A stretch of 64,000 nucleotides of DNA, from the NCBI GenBank assembly GCA_020632925.1, contig JACKER010000007.1, positions 372,001 to 436,000 of the forward strand, given 5' to 3'. Source of the stretch: Alphaproteobacteria bacterium. GTDB lineage: Bacteria; Myxococcota_A; UBA796; GCA-2862545. Below the pieces are notes generated by a model, which was not told the origin of the DNA, searched no databases, and saw only the letters and a program-made list of their open reading frames with translations. Numbering within the stretch: position 1 is the first letter of the stretch; each line of letters opens with the position of its first letter. A program made the translations under genes and the position numbers. Of this stretch, positions 16,749 through 25,252 are shown one piece after another.

Positions 16749-17452
16749 TCCGAGACGCAGAGGTCGATGCAGCGCGGGTCCGTGCCCGGGAACTCGGCGA
16801 GGCAGTCCGTCGCCGGTCGCCCGGCCTTGTACATCCTCTGGTTGCAGTCGAACAGGTCGGTGCAGTGGGGGCACAGGCTGGAGCGCTCCGCGTAGGCGTC
16901 TTCCCAGCAGGTGTGCTCGGTCGTGTCGCACCGACCCTCGCACCCCGACTTCTCGCCGAGGCAGTCGTCGCGGCAGCCCGCTCGCTTCTCGGCGCAGGCG
17001 CGGACGCAGGCCTTGTCCCCGGCTTCGCAGCGCGACTTGCACAGGTCGCAGGTCTGCCGGCAGTGATCCTGGCAGTTCTGGCAGCGCGGCTGGCACCGGT
17101 CCTTGCAGCTCTCGCCGGCGTCGTGGCAGCCCTGGAAGTCCGGGGCGCAGCTCTGGTCGAACGGGCGGAACTCGCACTCGTCGTCCGACGGGCCGAGCTC
17201 GGGGTCCTCGGCGCCGAACACCGCGGCGCAGTCGGCGACGTAGGCCGCGATCACGTCCTGCGTCCCTCCGGGCCTGCCCTGGCGCTTGCCGCCCTTCCCC
17301 TTGTGCTTCCCGCGATCCGGCGACGGCGCGGGGGTGGGCTCCGGACTCGCGACCGGCGCTGGCGTCGGGGTCGGTTCGGGGGTCGTCTCGCCCGTGCACG
17401 CCAGGCTGGCGACCAGGACGACCATGGCCAGGGTGACTCGGGTCCGGATCAT
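16745..17452 (-). CDS. Cysteine-rich lipoprotein A
   Basis: A 235-residue lipoprotein (signal ending VVLVASLAC), a Pro/Thr linker, a basic DRGKHKGKGGKRQGRPGG stretch and a 25-cysteine domain with CKDRCQPRCQNC, CDLCKSRC and LCPHC. Identical cysteine spacing to lipoprotein B shows tandem duplication. Both copies keep CQPRC, which resembles but does not equal the CxPxR motif recognised by FGE. The ATG start at 17452 lies only 21 bases from the divergent cysteine desulfurase start, so the promoters overlap. It is the first gene of the operon ending in the FGE lipoprotein. Confidence 0.85.
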   Translation of the reverse strand: MIRTRVTLAMVVLVASLACTGETTPEPTPTPAPVASPEPTPAPSPDRGKHKGKGGKRQGRPGGTQDVIAAYVADCAAVFGAEDPELGPSDDECEFRPFDQSCAPDFQGCHDAGESCKDRCQPRCQNCQDHCRQTCDLCKSRCEAGDKACVRACAEKRAGCRDDCLGEKSGCEGRCDTTEHTCWEDAYAERSSLCPHCTDLFDCNQRMYKAGRPATDCLAEFPGTDPRCIDLCVSE

Positions 17453-17473
17453 GTCGGGAGGATACGGGGCGGC

Positions 17474-18619
17474 GTGCCACCGATCTACCTCGACCATCAC
17501 GCGACCACCCCCTGCGACCCGAGCGTGGTCCAGGCGATGCTCCCGTGGTTCACCGAGCGGGCGGGGAACGCCTCCTCCCGCGGGCACCGCTTCGGGGTGG
17601 CGGCGCGCGAGGCCACCGAGCGCGGGCGGGCCGCCGTGGCCGCGCGGGTCGGGTGCTCCCCCAAGGAGGTCGTGTTCACGAGCGGGGCGACCGAAGCCGA
17701 CAACCTCGCCGTCCTCGGCGTGGCGCGGGCGGCACGGTCCCGCGGGAAGCGGCACGTGATCACCGTCGCCACCGAGCACCGCGCCGTGCTCGACCCCGTC
17801 CTCGCGCTGACCCGCGAGGGCTTCGAGGCGACCGTGCTCCCCGTGGACGGGCGCGGTGGGCTCGACCCGGACGACCTGCGGCGGGAGCTCCGGCCGGACA
17901 CCGCGCTCGTGTCCGCGATGCTCGTCAACAACGAGATCGGCGTCGTCCACCCGATCGCGGCGCTGGGCGCGATCTGCCGCGAGGCGTCGGTGCCGCTGCA
18001 CTGCGACGCCGCCCAGGCGGGCTCGCTCCCGCTGCCCTGGGCGAGCGTGGACCTGCTGTCGCTGTCGGCGCACAAGGTGTACGGCCCGCAGGGGGTGGGC
18101 GCGCTGTGCGTCCGGCGTCGGCCGCGCATCGAGATCCAGCCGCTCGTCCACGGCGGAGGCCACGAGCGGGGCCTGCGCTCGGGAACGCTGCCCGTGCCGC
18201 TGATCGTGGGCTTCGGACACGCGCTCGGCCTGCTGTCGGCCGACGAGGGGCGACGGCTCGCGGCCCTGCGCGACCGCCTGTGGCGCGGGCTGTCCGAGCG
18301 CATCGAGGGGGTGTCCCTCAACGGGCCCGCCCTCGAGGACCGCGCCCCGCAGAACCTCCACGTCAGCTTCGAGGGGATCGAGGCCGAGGCCCTCCTGATG
18401 TCGGTGCGCGACGAGCTCGCGCTGTCCACGGGCTCGGCGTGCAGCTCGGAGACGCTCGAGCCCTCGCACGTGCTGCGCGCCCTCGATCTCCCGCGGGACC
18501 GCGCCCACGCCTCGGTCCGCTTCGGGCTCGGGCGCTTCAACGACGAGGCCCAGATCGATCGGGCGGTGGCGCTGCTCGCCGACCGGGTGGCGACGCTGCG
18601 GCACCTGACGGTCGGCTGA
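17474..18619 (+). CDS. Cysteine desulfurase (IscS/NifS family)
   Basis: A 381-residue PLP enzyme that takes sulfur from cysteine for Fe-S clusters or thiolation. The start YLDHHATTP is diagnostic; the PLP lysine is Lys 201 in SAHKVYGPQG, and the sulfur-accepting cysteine is Cys 323 in STGSACSS. VNNEIGVVHP and HCDAAQAG are conserved as well. The GTG start at 17474 has GGGAGG 11-12 bases upstream, a long spacing. An A-type carrier follows 27 bases downstream. No iscU is adjacent. Placing it in the housekeeping rather than a specialised system is not possible from this window alone. Confidence 0.92.
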   Translation: MPPIYLDHHATTPCDPSVVQAMLPWFTERAGNASSRGHRFGVAAREATERGRAAVAARVGCSPKEVVFTSGATEADNLAVLGVARAARSRGKRHVITVATEHRAVLDPVLALTREGFEATVLPVDGRGGLDPDDLRRELRPDTALVSAMLVNNEIGVVHPIAALGAICREASVPLHCDAAQAGSLPLPWASVDLLSLSAHKVYGPQGVGALCVRRRPRIEIQPLVHGGGHERGLRSGTLPVPLIVGFGHALGLLSADEGRRLAALRDRLWRGLSERIEGVSLNGPALEDRAPQNLHVSFEGIEAEALLMSVRDELALSTGSACSSETLEPSHVLRALDLPRDRAHASVRFGLGRFNDEAQIDRAVALLADRVATLRHLTVG

Positions 18620-18646
18620 GGTTACGGCCTCCGGAGAGAGGATCCC

Positions 18647-18967
18647 ATGGCGTTGACGCTGACCGGCTCGGCCGTGAACCGCGGCAAGGAGCTGCTGGTC
18701 GAGAAGAACGCGAGCTGGCTGCGGATCGGCATCCGCGGCGGCGGCTGCTCGGGCCTGTCCTACTTCATGGACTACGTGGCCGAGCCCGAGGCGACGGACA
18801 AGCAGTTCGAGCAGGACGGCCTGAACGTCTGCATCGACCGCAAGAGCTACCTCTTCCTCAACGGCACCGAGATCGACTGGGAGCACAGCCTGGTGAAGTC
18901 GGGCTTCGTGTTCAAGAACCCGGACGCGAAGAAGACCTGCTCCTGCGGCGAGTCGTTCTCGCTCTGA
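18647..18967 (+). CDS. A-type iron-sulfur carrier (IscA/ErpA/HesB family)
   Basis: A 106-residue protein with the three conserved cysteines of A-type carriers: Cys 34 in RGGGCSGLSY and Cys 98 and Cys 100 in TCSCGESF. A-type proteins bind iron or an Fe-S cluster and pass it to apo-proteins. It lies 27 bases after the cysteine desulfurase with GGAGAGAGG upstream, so the two form a small Fe-S assembly operon. Length and motifs are typical. Confidence 0.93.
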   Translation: MALTLTGSAVNRGKELLVEKNASWLRIGIRGGGCSGLSYFMDYVAEPEATDKQFEQDGLNVCIDRKSYLFLNGTEIDWEHSLVKSGFVFKNPDAKKTCSCGESFSL

Positions 18968-19023
18968 GCAGCGTCAGATGCTAGGCTTGGCCTTCCCGGT
19001 ACATCCGGGTGGTTGGAGCTGGC

Positions 19024-22000
19024 ATGTTGTCGTTGCTCGTGGTGGCGTGCGTTTCGCCGGAGCTCGCAGAGATCGGCGTCGGTCCCGCGGCGATGCGGTT
19101 GCCCGGGACCACCTGGGAGCTGGAGGGCCCGAACGACTTCGGCGTGGCGGTGGCCAGCGCGGGCGACGTGGATGGGGACGGTTTCGCGGATGTCCTCGTC
19201 GGCGTCCCGACCTACAACCCCAACCCCGGCTACCAGGCCTCGTCCACCGGAGCAGCCGTCCTGTTCGCCGGGAGTCCGTCGGGTCTGGAGAGCTTGCCCT
19301 CCTGGACGGCGGTCGACAGCACCGGGGCCACGCGGTTCGGTGACGCACTGGCCGGGGTCGGCGACGTCGATGGCGATGGGTACGACGATGTGATCGTGGG
19401 TGCGCCCTACTGGAGGAACGGTGAGTCCGACGAGGGCGCCATCTTTCTCTACCTCGGTGCGCCCGGTGGACTCTCTCCGGTCGTCGCGTGGAGCCACGAG
19501 TCCAACGTGGTCGACGCCTCGCTCGGGTTCGCCGTGTCGGGTGCGGGCGACGTGAACGGCGACGGCTACGCCGATGTCGTGGTCGGCGCACCCTTCTACG
19601 GCGAGGGCGCTGTCCACCTGTTCGTCGGCGGACCGGCTGGGCTCTCCCTGGCCTGGACCGTGACGGGGAACCAGCTCGGCATGTCGCTGGGAATGTCGGT
19701 TTCGGGCGCTGGCGACGTGAATGGTGACGGATACGACGATCTCCTGGTCGGCGCTCCCAACTATCGCGACCGTGTGACCAGCGAGGGCGCCGCGTTGCTG
19801 TTCCTCGGTGGGGCGACAGGACCTTCGACCGTTCCCGATTGGGCGGTGGCGGGTGACACCCCCCAGCTCCAGCTCGGTGGGAACGTGGCGGGAGGCGGGG
19901 ATGTGAATGGCGATGGCTATGACGACGTGGTCGTGGCGACGAACGGGGAGGGCCGCGTCGCGGTCTATGTGGGCGGTCCGGCTGGACTTTCCGCCAACCC
20001 GATCTGGACGGCCGGGTTTCCCGCTCCCGAGGTCTGGGTCGGCCCGAGGGTCGCGCTCGCCCAGGACCTCGACGGTGACGGGTACGACGATGTCGTGGTC
20101 GGGGCCTGGTACGAGGATGGCGCCTTCGTGGGCGAGGGTGCCGCCCATGTCTACTTCGGTGGGTCTTCCGGGCCCTCCGCGGATCCGGATTGGTCTGGGA
20201 GAGGGGGCGGCCGCGACGTCAAGTTCGGTGCGGCGGTGGCCGGCGTCGGCGATGTCGATGGAGACGGGCGGAACGAGCTGCTGGTCGGAGGGTACGGCAG
20301 CGCCTACCTCTTCCCCTCGTTCGTCGACACGGACGGGGACGGCTGGCTCGATGCGGCGGATGTGTGTCCCTCGGTGGCCGATCCCGCGCAGGCGGACACC
20401 GACGGCGACGCGATCGGCGATGCCTGCGACGCTCCTTCGATCGAGCTTCGGGGTCGCGTGGTCGCCGGTACGGATGCAACGTTGGTGGCTGGTGGCGTCG
20501 TCGCCGGAGAGAGTGTCCGGTTCCTGGGGGCGTTCGGCCCAGGTGGGCAGGGACCCTGTGCCGCGGGAATCTGCCTGGCCCTCGGACCGTCCGCGACGCT
20601 TCTGGGCACGGCCGTCGCGGACCCGAATGGGACGGCGGTACTGGTGACGCCCGTGCCGGCCGGATTGGTTCCTGGTGGTCCGTACGTCGTCCAGGCGCTG
20701 GTCGTTCGGGGCGCTGGAGGGCAGGACTCGGTGGTCTCGGAGGTGCTGACGATCGGTGCCGACAGGATCGACTGGGACGGTGATGGACTGGTGGACGCAC
20801 AGGAGACGGTTCGTGGAACGGACGTGCGTTCTCCGGACACGGACGGTGATGGGATGGACGACGGTGCCGAAGCCATCTCGGGCAACGACCCGCTGAATGC
20901 GGACACGGACGGCGACGGGGTCTTGGATGGCGCGGACGCGTGCTGGTTCCGCGACGACCTGATCGACCTGGACAGCGACGGGATCGCTGACGGATGTGAC
21001 CGGTGTCCCTCGATGTCCGACCCGCTCCAGCTCGATACCGACGAGGACGGCGTCGGTGATGTGTGCGAGGTCTGGACCTTGAGCGACACGACCTGGTTGG
21101 TGACTGGTGTCCTCCCCAACTATGCGGGGGATACCGTCCTTGCGCTCGGTGACGTCAACGGTGATGGCTACGACGACGTTCTCGTGACCGCGGGACTCGG
21201 CCTCACCGACGAGGTCGATGTGTTCTTCGGCAGCCCGTCTGGCCCCGGGTCGATCCCCGATTGGACGGTGTTTGGGTCGGGCGTGGCGTCGGCAGCCGGT
21301 GACGTGAACGGCGACGGGTACGCCGATGTCCTGATGTCTGGAGAGGGGTGGTCCGGCCCGCTCGGGGACGGCGTGGTGGCCCTGTACCTCGGAAGTCCCG
21401 GTGGTCTCCCTCCGACTCCTTCCTGGACCGCCTGGGGTGATCACCGTCGCGCGCGGTTCGGCGCCTCTTGCGTGGGAGGGATGGACCTGAACGGAGATGG
21501 CTACGACGACATCGCTGTCGGCGCCCCGGACTACGACCAGTCCGACGAGGACGTGGGGTTGGTCGAGGTGTTCTTCGGCGGACCAGCGGGACCGTCCGCC
21601 ACGGCGGATCAGCGGGTCTTCGGCTCTGCCGCCGGCGCCCACCTGGGGTACGGGTTGCTCGACGCTGGCGATGTGAACGGCGATGGATACGGCGACCTGC
21701 TGATGAACGCACAGGTGTATGGAGGGACGACGTTCGGCCTCTCCACTCATCCGATGTCGGGGCGGAGTTTCCACGCCGGGGTGGGCGACCTCAACGGCGA
21801 TGGGTACTCGGACCTCCTCCGACAATCCTACCTCCCCGATGGGAGATGGGTGGCTTCGGTCCATCGGGGCGCACCTGGTGGTCCCGACGACGTGGCGGTC
21901 TGGTCCGTGACCTCCGATCAGATCGTGGACTCCCTCGGCGACGCATCGACGGCGGGCGACCTGGACGGTGACGGGTTCGACGACCTGGTCCTCGGTGCGA

Positions 22001-22248
22001 GCTCGTACGACGGTGCGTGGCCCGATCGGGACGCCGGAGCCGTGTACGTCTACCTCGGCGGGCCCCACGGGCTCCCTGCCGAGCCTGCGTGGACGGCGTT
22101 GGGTCCGGAGGCGGGCGCACGGTTCGGAAGTGGAGTCTCGGTCGCCGACGTGGATGGTGACGGGCTTGGCGACCTGTTGGTGGGGGCGCCGAACGAAGGG
22201 TTCAACAACGCCGGGGAGGTCCACCTCTACCTCGGTCGCCAGCGCTGA
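19024..22248 (+). CDS. Large FG-GAP repeat lipoprotein with thrombospondin type 3 repeats
   Basis: A 1074-residue surface protein. The chosen ATG at 19024 has GGAG five bases upstream and gives a minimal signal MLSLLVVAC; a TAGGCT -10-like box lies at 18982-18987. Two blocks of FG-GAP repeats (DVDGDGFADVLVG, DVNGDGYDDLLVGAP and many more; about 30-430 and 700-1070) would fold as integrin-like propellers with calcium in the DxDGDG loops. Between them are DTDGDG-type thrombospondin 3 calcium repeats (about 435-480 and 590-685) and an Ig-like region. Probable role: calcium-dependent adhesion or surface structure. Codons end in A/T noticeably more often than in its neighbours. Confidence 0.88.
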   Translation: MLSLLVVACVSPELAEIGVGPAAMRLPGTTWELEGPNDFGVAVASAGDVDGDGFADVLVGVPTYNPNPGYQASSTGAAVLFAGSPSGLESLPSWTAVDSTGATRFGDALAGVGDVDGDGYDDVIVGAPYWRNGESDEGAIFLYLGAPGGLSPVVAWSHESNVVDASLGFAVSGAGDVNGDGYADVVVGAPFYGEGAVHLFVGGPAGLSLAWTVTGNQLGMSLGMSVSGAGDVNGDGYDDLLVGAPNYRDRVTSEGAALLFLGGATGPSTVPDWAVAGDTPQLQLGGNVAGGGDVNGDGYDDVVVATNGEGRVAVYVGGPAGLSANPIWTAGFPAPEVWVGPRVALAQDLDGDGYDDVVVGAWYEDGAFVGEGAAHVYFGGSSGPSADPDWSGRGGGRDVKFGAAVAGVGDVDGDGRNELLVGGYGSAYLFPSFVDTDGDGWLDAADVCPSVADPAQADTDGDAIGDACDAPSIELRGRVVAGTDATLVAGGVVAGESVRFLGAFGPGGQGPCAAGICLALGPSATLLGTAVADPNGTAVLVTPVPAGLVPGGPYVVQALVVRGAGGQDSVVSEVLTIGADRIDWDGDGLVDAQETVRGTDVRSPDTDGDGMDDGAEAISGNDPLNADTDGDGVLDGADACWFRDDLIDLDSDGIADGCDRCPSMSDPLQLDTDEDGVGDVCEVWTLSDTTWLVTGVLPNYAGDTVLALGDVNGDGYDDVLVTAGLGLTDEVDVFFGSPSGPGSIPDWTVFGSGVASAAGDVNGDGYADVLMSGEGWSGPLGDGVVALYLGSPGGLPPTPSWTAWGDHRRARFGASCVGGMDLNGDGYDDIAVGAPDYDQSDEDVGLVEVFFGGPAGPSATADQRVFGSAAGAHLGYGLLDAGDVNGDGYGDLLMNAQVYGGTTFGLSTHPMSGRSFHAGVGDLNGDGYSDLLRQSYLPDGRWVASVHRGAPGGPDDVAVWSVTSDQIVDSLGDASTAGDLDGDGFDDLVLGASSYDGAWPDRDAGAVYVYLGGPHGLPAEPAWTALGPEAGARFGSGVSVADVDGDGLGDLLVGAPNEGFNNAGEVHLYLGRQR

Positions 22249-22252
22249 GCGG

Positions 22253-22939
22253 TCAGCGGGTGACCACCCCGACCGTGTTGCGCAGCGGCTCGGGCAGGCC
22301 CCTGGCGTCCGCCTCCACCTCGGTCGGTGGGTCGAGCACGGCGGCCAGCGCGGCGGCCTCCAGCCTGGCGAGCGCGCGGTCCGGGTCCGTCGCGGCCTTC
22401 AGCACGATGTCCGGGGCCCCGAGCGCGTGCAGGCCGATGGTGCACGGACGCTCGCTGGTCGGGACCAGCAGCACCATCGCGCGGATCAAGGCGCGCGCTA
22501 GCTCCTCGCGACCCTCGGCACGCTCGGCCTCCGCGACCAGCAGCTGGTACCCGTCGGCGCCGTGCGACAGCCCGCTGGTACGGCAGCGCAGCGCGAGCGC
22601 GCCGCCGTTCACGATGGCGTCCGTCCCGCGGAGCAACGTGAGCGCGGTCTGCAGCACGTCGGGACCGGGGCGGATCGAGACGCCGACGACCGAGCGGTGA
22701 TCGACCATCTCCTTGGCGATCGCCTCGTCGATCGTGGGCAGGACGGGGTCGGTGCCCGCGAGCATCGCCTCGACCAGCCCGAGGTTCGGCGGCGACATCG
22801 TCAGCGAGACCCGCTCGCCCGTCTCGCGGTGCGTGAAGCCCGTCTCCAGCGCCTCCCACGGGCTGTCGATGACGGCCAGCAGCCGCAGCAACAGCCGCGG
22901 GTGGTTCCACAGGCCGACCAGGTCGAAGCCCGGGTTCAT
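22253..22939 (-). CDS. Hypothetical cytoplasmic protein
   Basis: A 228-residue protein without signal or membrane segments. The ATG at 22939 is preceded by GGAGGAGAAG and overlaps the upstream acyltransferase stop (ATGA), so the two are co-translated. It looks alpha/beta (GLWNHPRLLLRLLAVIDSPW, VVGVSIRPGPDVLQTALTLL, YQLLVAEAERAEGREELARAL). I do not recognise the family. Its tie to a FemAB-like acyltransferase is the only functional hint. Its 3' end lies four bases from the convergent FG-GAP gene. Confidence 0.72.
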   Translation of the reverse strand: MNPGFDLVGLWNHPRLLLRLLAVIDSPWEALETGFTHRETGERVSLTMSPPNLGLVEAMLAGTDPVLPTIDEAIAKEMVDHRSVVGVSIRPGPDVLQTALTLLRGTDAIVNGGALALRCRTSGLSHGADGYQLLVAEAERAEGREELARALIRAMVLLVPTSERPCTIGLHALGAPDIVLKAATDPDRALARLEAAALAAVLDPPTEVEADARGLPEPLRNTVGVVTR

Positions 22940-24051
22940 GACTTCTCCTCCGTGTACTGCTGGACCGCCTGCCGAACGCGGCGCGCCTCGCCCTCGGTGT
23001 GCCGCGCGAGCGCGTCGTGCAGCCGGGGGTCACGGAGCAGGTGGTTGCTGTACGTGATCGTCGGGTCGAAGCCCCGGCTGACCTTGTGCGATCCGCCGTG
23101 CCCCGGCTCGAACACCTTCACCCCGCGCGCGATCGCGTCCTCGATGGGGCGGTAGTAGCAGACCTCGAAGTGCAGGAACTTGATGTCCCGGTCGCAGCCC
23201 CAGTAGCGGCCGTAGAGCCGGTCCCCCTTGAGGACGTTGAACGTGCCCGCCACGAGGCGGTCGCCGTCCCGGGCGAGCACGGTGTGCAGCCGGTCGCCCC
23301 ACACCTGGCCCAGGTGCTGGAAGGCCTCCTCCGAGAGGTAGACGCGCCCCCACGGGCCGAACTGCCCGGCGGTGTTCCGGTGGAAGCGGTGCAGCGCGGC
23401 GAGCTCGGCCTCGTCGGGCGCGGTCTTCACGTCGAACCGCAGCCGCGCGACCTCCTTGCGCTCCCGCCGCAGCTTGTTCCGCTTGTCCGACGGGAAGGCC
23501 TTGAGCCAGTCGTCGAAGCGCTCGTAGCCCTGGTTGGTCCAGTGGAACTGGTACTGGAGACGCGTGAAGGCGCCGCGGGCGGCGAGCTCGGTGGACTCCT
23601 CCTCGGTGTCGAAGAGCACGTGCAGGCCGTGGCAGTCGCGACCGGCGGCCTCGATCCCGGCGAGCAGCGCCTCGAGGACGGCGGCGCGGTCGGCGTCGGG
23701 CGCGATGAGCAGCCGCTGGCCGGTGACCGGGGAGAAGGGCACGCCCACGACCAGCTTCGGGTAGTAGGACAGACCCGCGCGCATCGCGGCGTCCGCCCAC
23801 CCGTGGTCGTAGACGAACTCCCCCATGCTGTGCTCCTTGACCCAGCAGGGCGCGGCGCCCACGAGGCGCTCGCCGTCGCGCACCACGACGGGCCGCGGTG
23901 TCCAGCCGGTCTCGGGGACGGCGCAGCCGAAGTCCTCGAGCGTCCGCAGGAACACGTGCTCCAGGAAGGGGGAGCCGTCGTCGCCGACCAACGCGTCCCA
24001 GGCGGTGGCGTCGATCTCGGCGTACGACCCGAGCACGGAGACCTTGAGCAT
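22936..24051 (-). CDS. FemAB-like / GNAT-fold acyltransferase (PF04339-type)
   Basis: A 371-residue protein resembling the peptidogalycan/FemAB-like family PF04339. Conserved stretches include DALVGDDGSPFLEHVFLRTLE at the start (split by me as motif), the RNKLRRERK basic block and LYGRYWGCD, LHFEVCYYRPIEDAI and EPGHGGSHKVSRGF in the C-terminal GNAT domain. The usual guess is N-acyl or aminoacyl transfer onto a cell-envelope acceptor. The start ATG at 24051 is favoured by alignment of the family's opening; an upstream ATG at 24102 would overlap the divergent gene. It shares a 37-base intergenic gap with the ferritin-like gene. Confidence 0.83.
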   Translation of the reverse strand: MLKVSVLGSYAEIDATAWDALVGDDGSPFLEHVFLRTLEDFGCAVPETGWTPRPVVVRDGERLVGAAPCWVKEHSMGEFVYDHGWADAAMRAGLSYYPKLVVGVPFSPVTGQRLLIAPDADRAAVLEALLAGIEAAGRDCHGLHVLFDTEEESTELAARGAFTRLQYQFHWTNQGYERFDDWLKAFPSDKRNKLRRERKEVARLRFDVKTAPDEAELAALHRFHRNTAGQFGPWGRVYLSEEAFQHLGQVWGDRLHTVLARDGDRLVAGTFNVLKGDRLYGRYWGCDRDIKFLHFEVCYYRPIEDAIARGVKVFEPGHGGSHKVSRGFDPTITYSNHLLRDPRLHDALARHTEGEARRVRQAVQQYTEEKS

Positions 24052-24077
24052 CGCCTGCGGGTAACATCGTTCGCGCG

Positions 24078-24083
24078 TAGACT
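24078..24083 (+). promoter_or_regulatory. TAGACT -10-like box, five bases before ATG
   Basis: TAGACT-GGGCC-ATG with no Shine-Dalgarno sequence. The spacing would place the transcription start at or next to the start codon, i.e. a leaderless mRNA for the gene at 24089. No clear -35 element is visible. Confidence 0.45.
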
Positions 24084-24088
24084 GGGCC

Positions 24089-25252
24089 ATGACGCTGCTC
24101 ACGTGGCTGCTCGTCCCCCATGCGCTCGCTGCTCCCTACGTCGCTCCGAGCGTCACACCCTTCGTCGGCGGCGTGTTCGGCGGCGACGCGCCCGTCCGCG
24201 TCTCCTGGGGGGTGCGGGCCAGCACGCTCGTCGTGTTCGAGGGACAGCTGGACTGCCGCAACCTCTCCCCGAGCGTGGTGGGTGCGGGTGGCTCGCTCGG
24301 GTTCGCGATGGCCGGGCTGCACGCGCCGCGCGTCACGATGGCGGCGACGGGGGCCTACGGCTCGGGCAACGGCGCGCCCTTCGTCGACGGCGCCGTGGAC
24401 ATCGGGGTGGCGGTCGGTGCGAAGGCCCTGGTGAGCCCGACGATCAGCGTGCTCGGTGGCGTCGGGCCGGCTGTGCTCCAGGTCCGGTCCACGCCGCTGT
24501 TCGGGGAGCCCGTCTCGGTGGAGGCGGGCTTCTCCGTGCTGGGCATCTTCCCGTCGAGCCAGTGCGTGATCGGGCGGCCCGCTCGCGACGAGGACGGTGA
24601 CCGTGTGGCCGCCCGCGCCGAGGTCCTCGGCCCCACGGGGCTGGCCGCGCTGTGGGCGAGGGACGCCGCCGACGAGGGCGAGGCGATCGCGGCCTTCCTG
24701 GCGCTCGCCGCCGAGCTCGCCGCCGCGGGTGCGCCCCGGGCCCTGGTCGACGGTGCGCTCCGGGCCGCGCGCGACGAGGTGCTGCACAGCGCGATGGCGG
24801 CGGTGCAGGCCGCGCGGCACGGGAGCATCGGCGAGATCACGCTGCCCACGCCCCCGGCGCGCGCTCCGGACCTCGCTCGGCTGGCGGTCGAGTCGTACGT
24901 GGACGGCGTGATCGGCGAGGGTGCGGCCGCGGCGGAGGCTGCGGAGGCCGCCCGACGCACGGGCGACGCGCACCACGCGCGGATCGCGGTGGACGAGGCA
25001 CGGCACGCCGCCCTCGGTGCGGCCGTGGTCGACTGGGCGCTGGAGGCGGGCGGGGAGCGCGTCCACCACGCGCTGAGCGCGGTGCTGGCGGCGGAGCGTC
25101 CGCCCGCGGACGACGGTCACCTGCCCGCGGCGGTCCGGGACAGGATCGGTCGGGAAGCGAGCGGCCGCGCGCGTCGTTGGCTCCGACGCCGCCTCGTCAC
25201 TCCGCGGTCGAGTCGCCCGTGTCCCCGGTCGGCGTGTCGACCACGTCGGTGA
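24089..25252 (+). CDS. Exported protein with ferritin-like C-terminal domain
   Basis: A 387-residue protein with a signal peptide (MTLLTWLLVPHALA). The first half is Gly-rich and beta-like with two cysteines (QLDCRNLS, SSQCVIG). The second half is helical and carries two E-x-x-H motifs, ARDEVLHSAM and VDEARHAALG, with extra Glu between them (VIGEGAAAAEAAEAAR). This pattern is that of ferritin-like di-iron four-helix bundles found in several myxobacterial lipoproteins. The function may be iron binding or oxidation in the periplasm. The C-terminus is Arg-rich and overlaps the convergent zinc-ribbon gene by 56 bases. Confidence 0.65.
   Translation: MTLLTWLLVPHALAAPYVAPSVTPFVGGVFGGDAPVRVSWGVRASTLVVFEGQLDCRNLSPSVVGAGGSLGFAMAGLHAPRVTMAATGAYGSGNGAPFVDGAVDIGVAVGAKALVSPTISVLGGVGPAVLQVRSTPLFGEPVSVEAGFSVLGIFPSSQCVIGRPARDEDGDRVAARAEVLGPTGLAALWARDAADEGEAIAAFLALAAELAAAGAPRALVDGALRAARDEVLHSAMAAVQAARHGSIGEITLPTPPARAPDLARLAVESYVDGVIGEGAAAAEAAEAARRTGDAHHARIAVDEARHAALGAAVVDWALEAGGERVHHALSAVLAAERPPADDGHLPAAVRDRIGREASGRARRWLRRRLVTPRSSRPCPRSACRPRR

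Noticed and set aside
16745..17452. CQPRC as a true FGE recognition motif
   Set aside because: The consensus needs Arg at +4 from the cysteine (CxPxR); here Arg is at +3. I keep it only as a resemblance.
18847..22224. A 1125-codon open frame on the minus strand
   Set aside because: It is the complement of the FG-GAP gene; open frames of this length arise opposite GC-rich genes. The plus-strand product has clear domains, the minus-strand one none.
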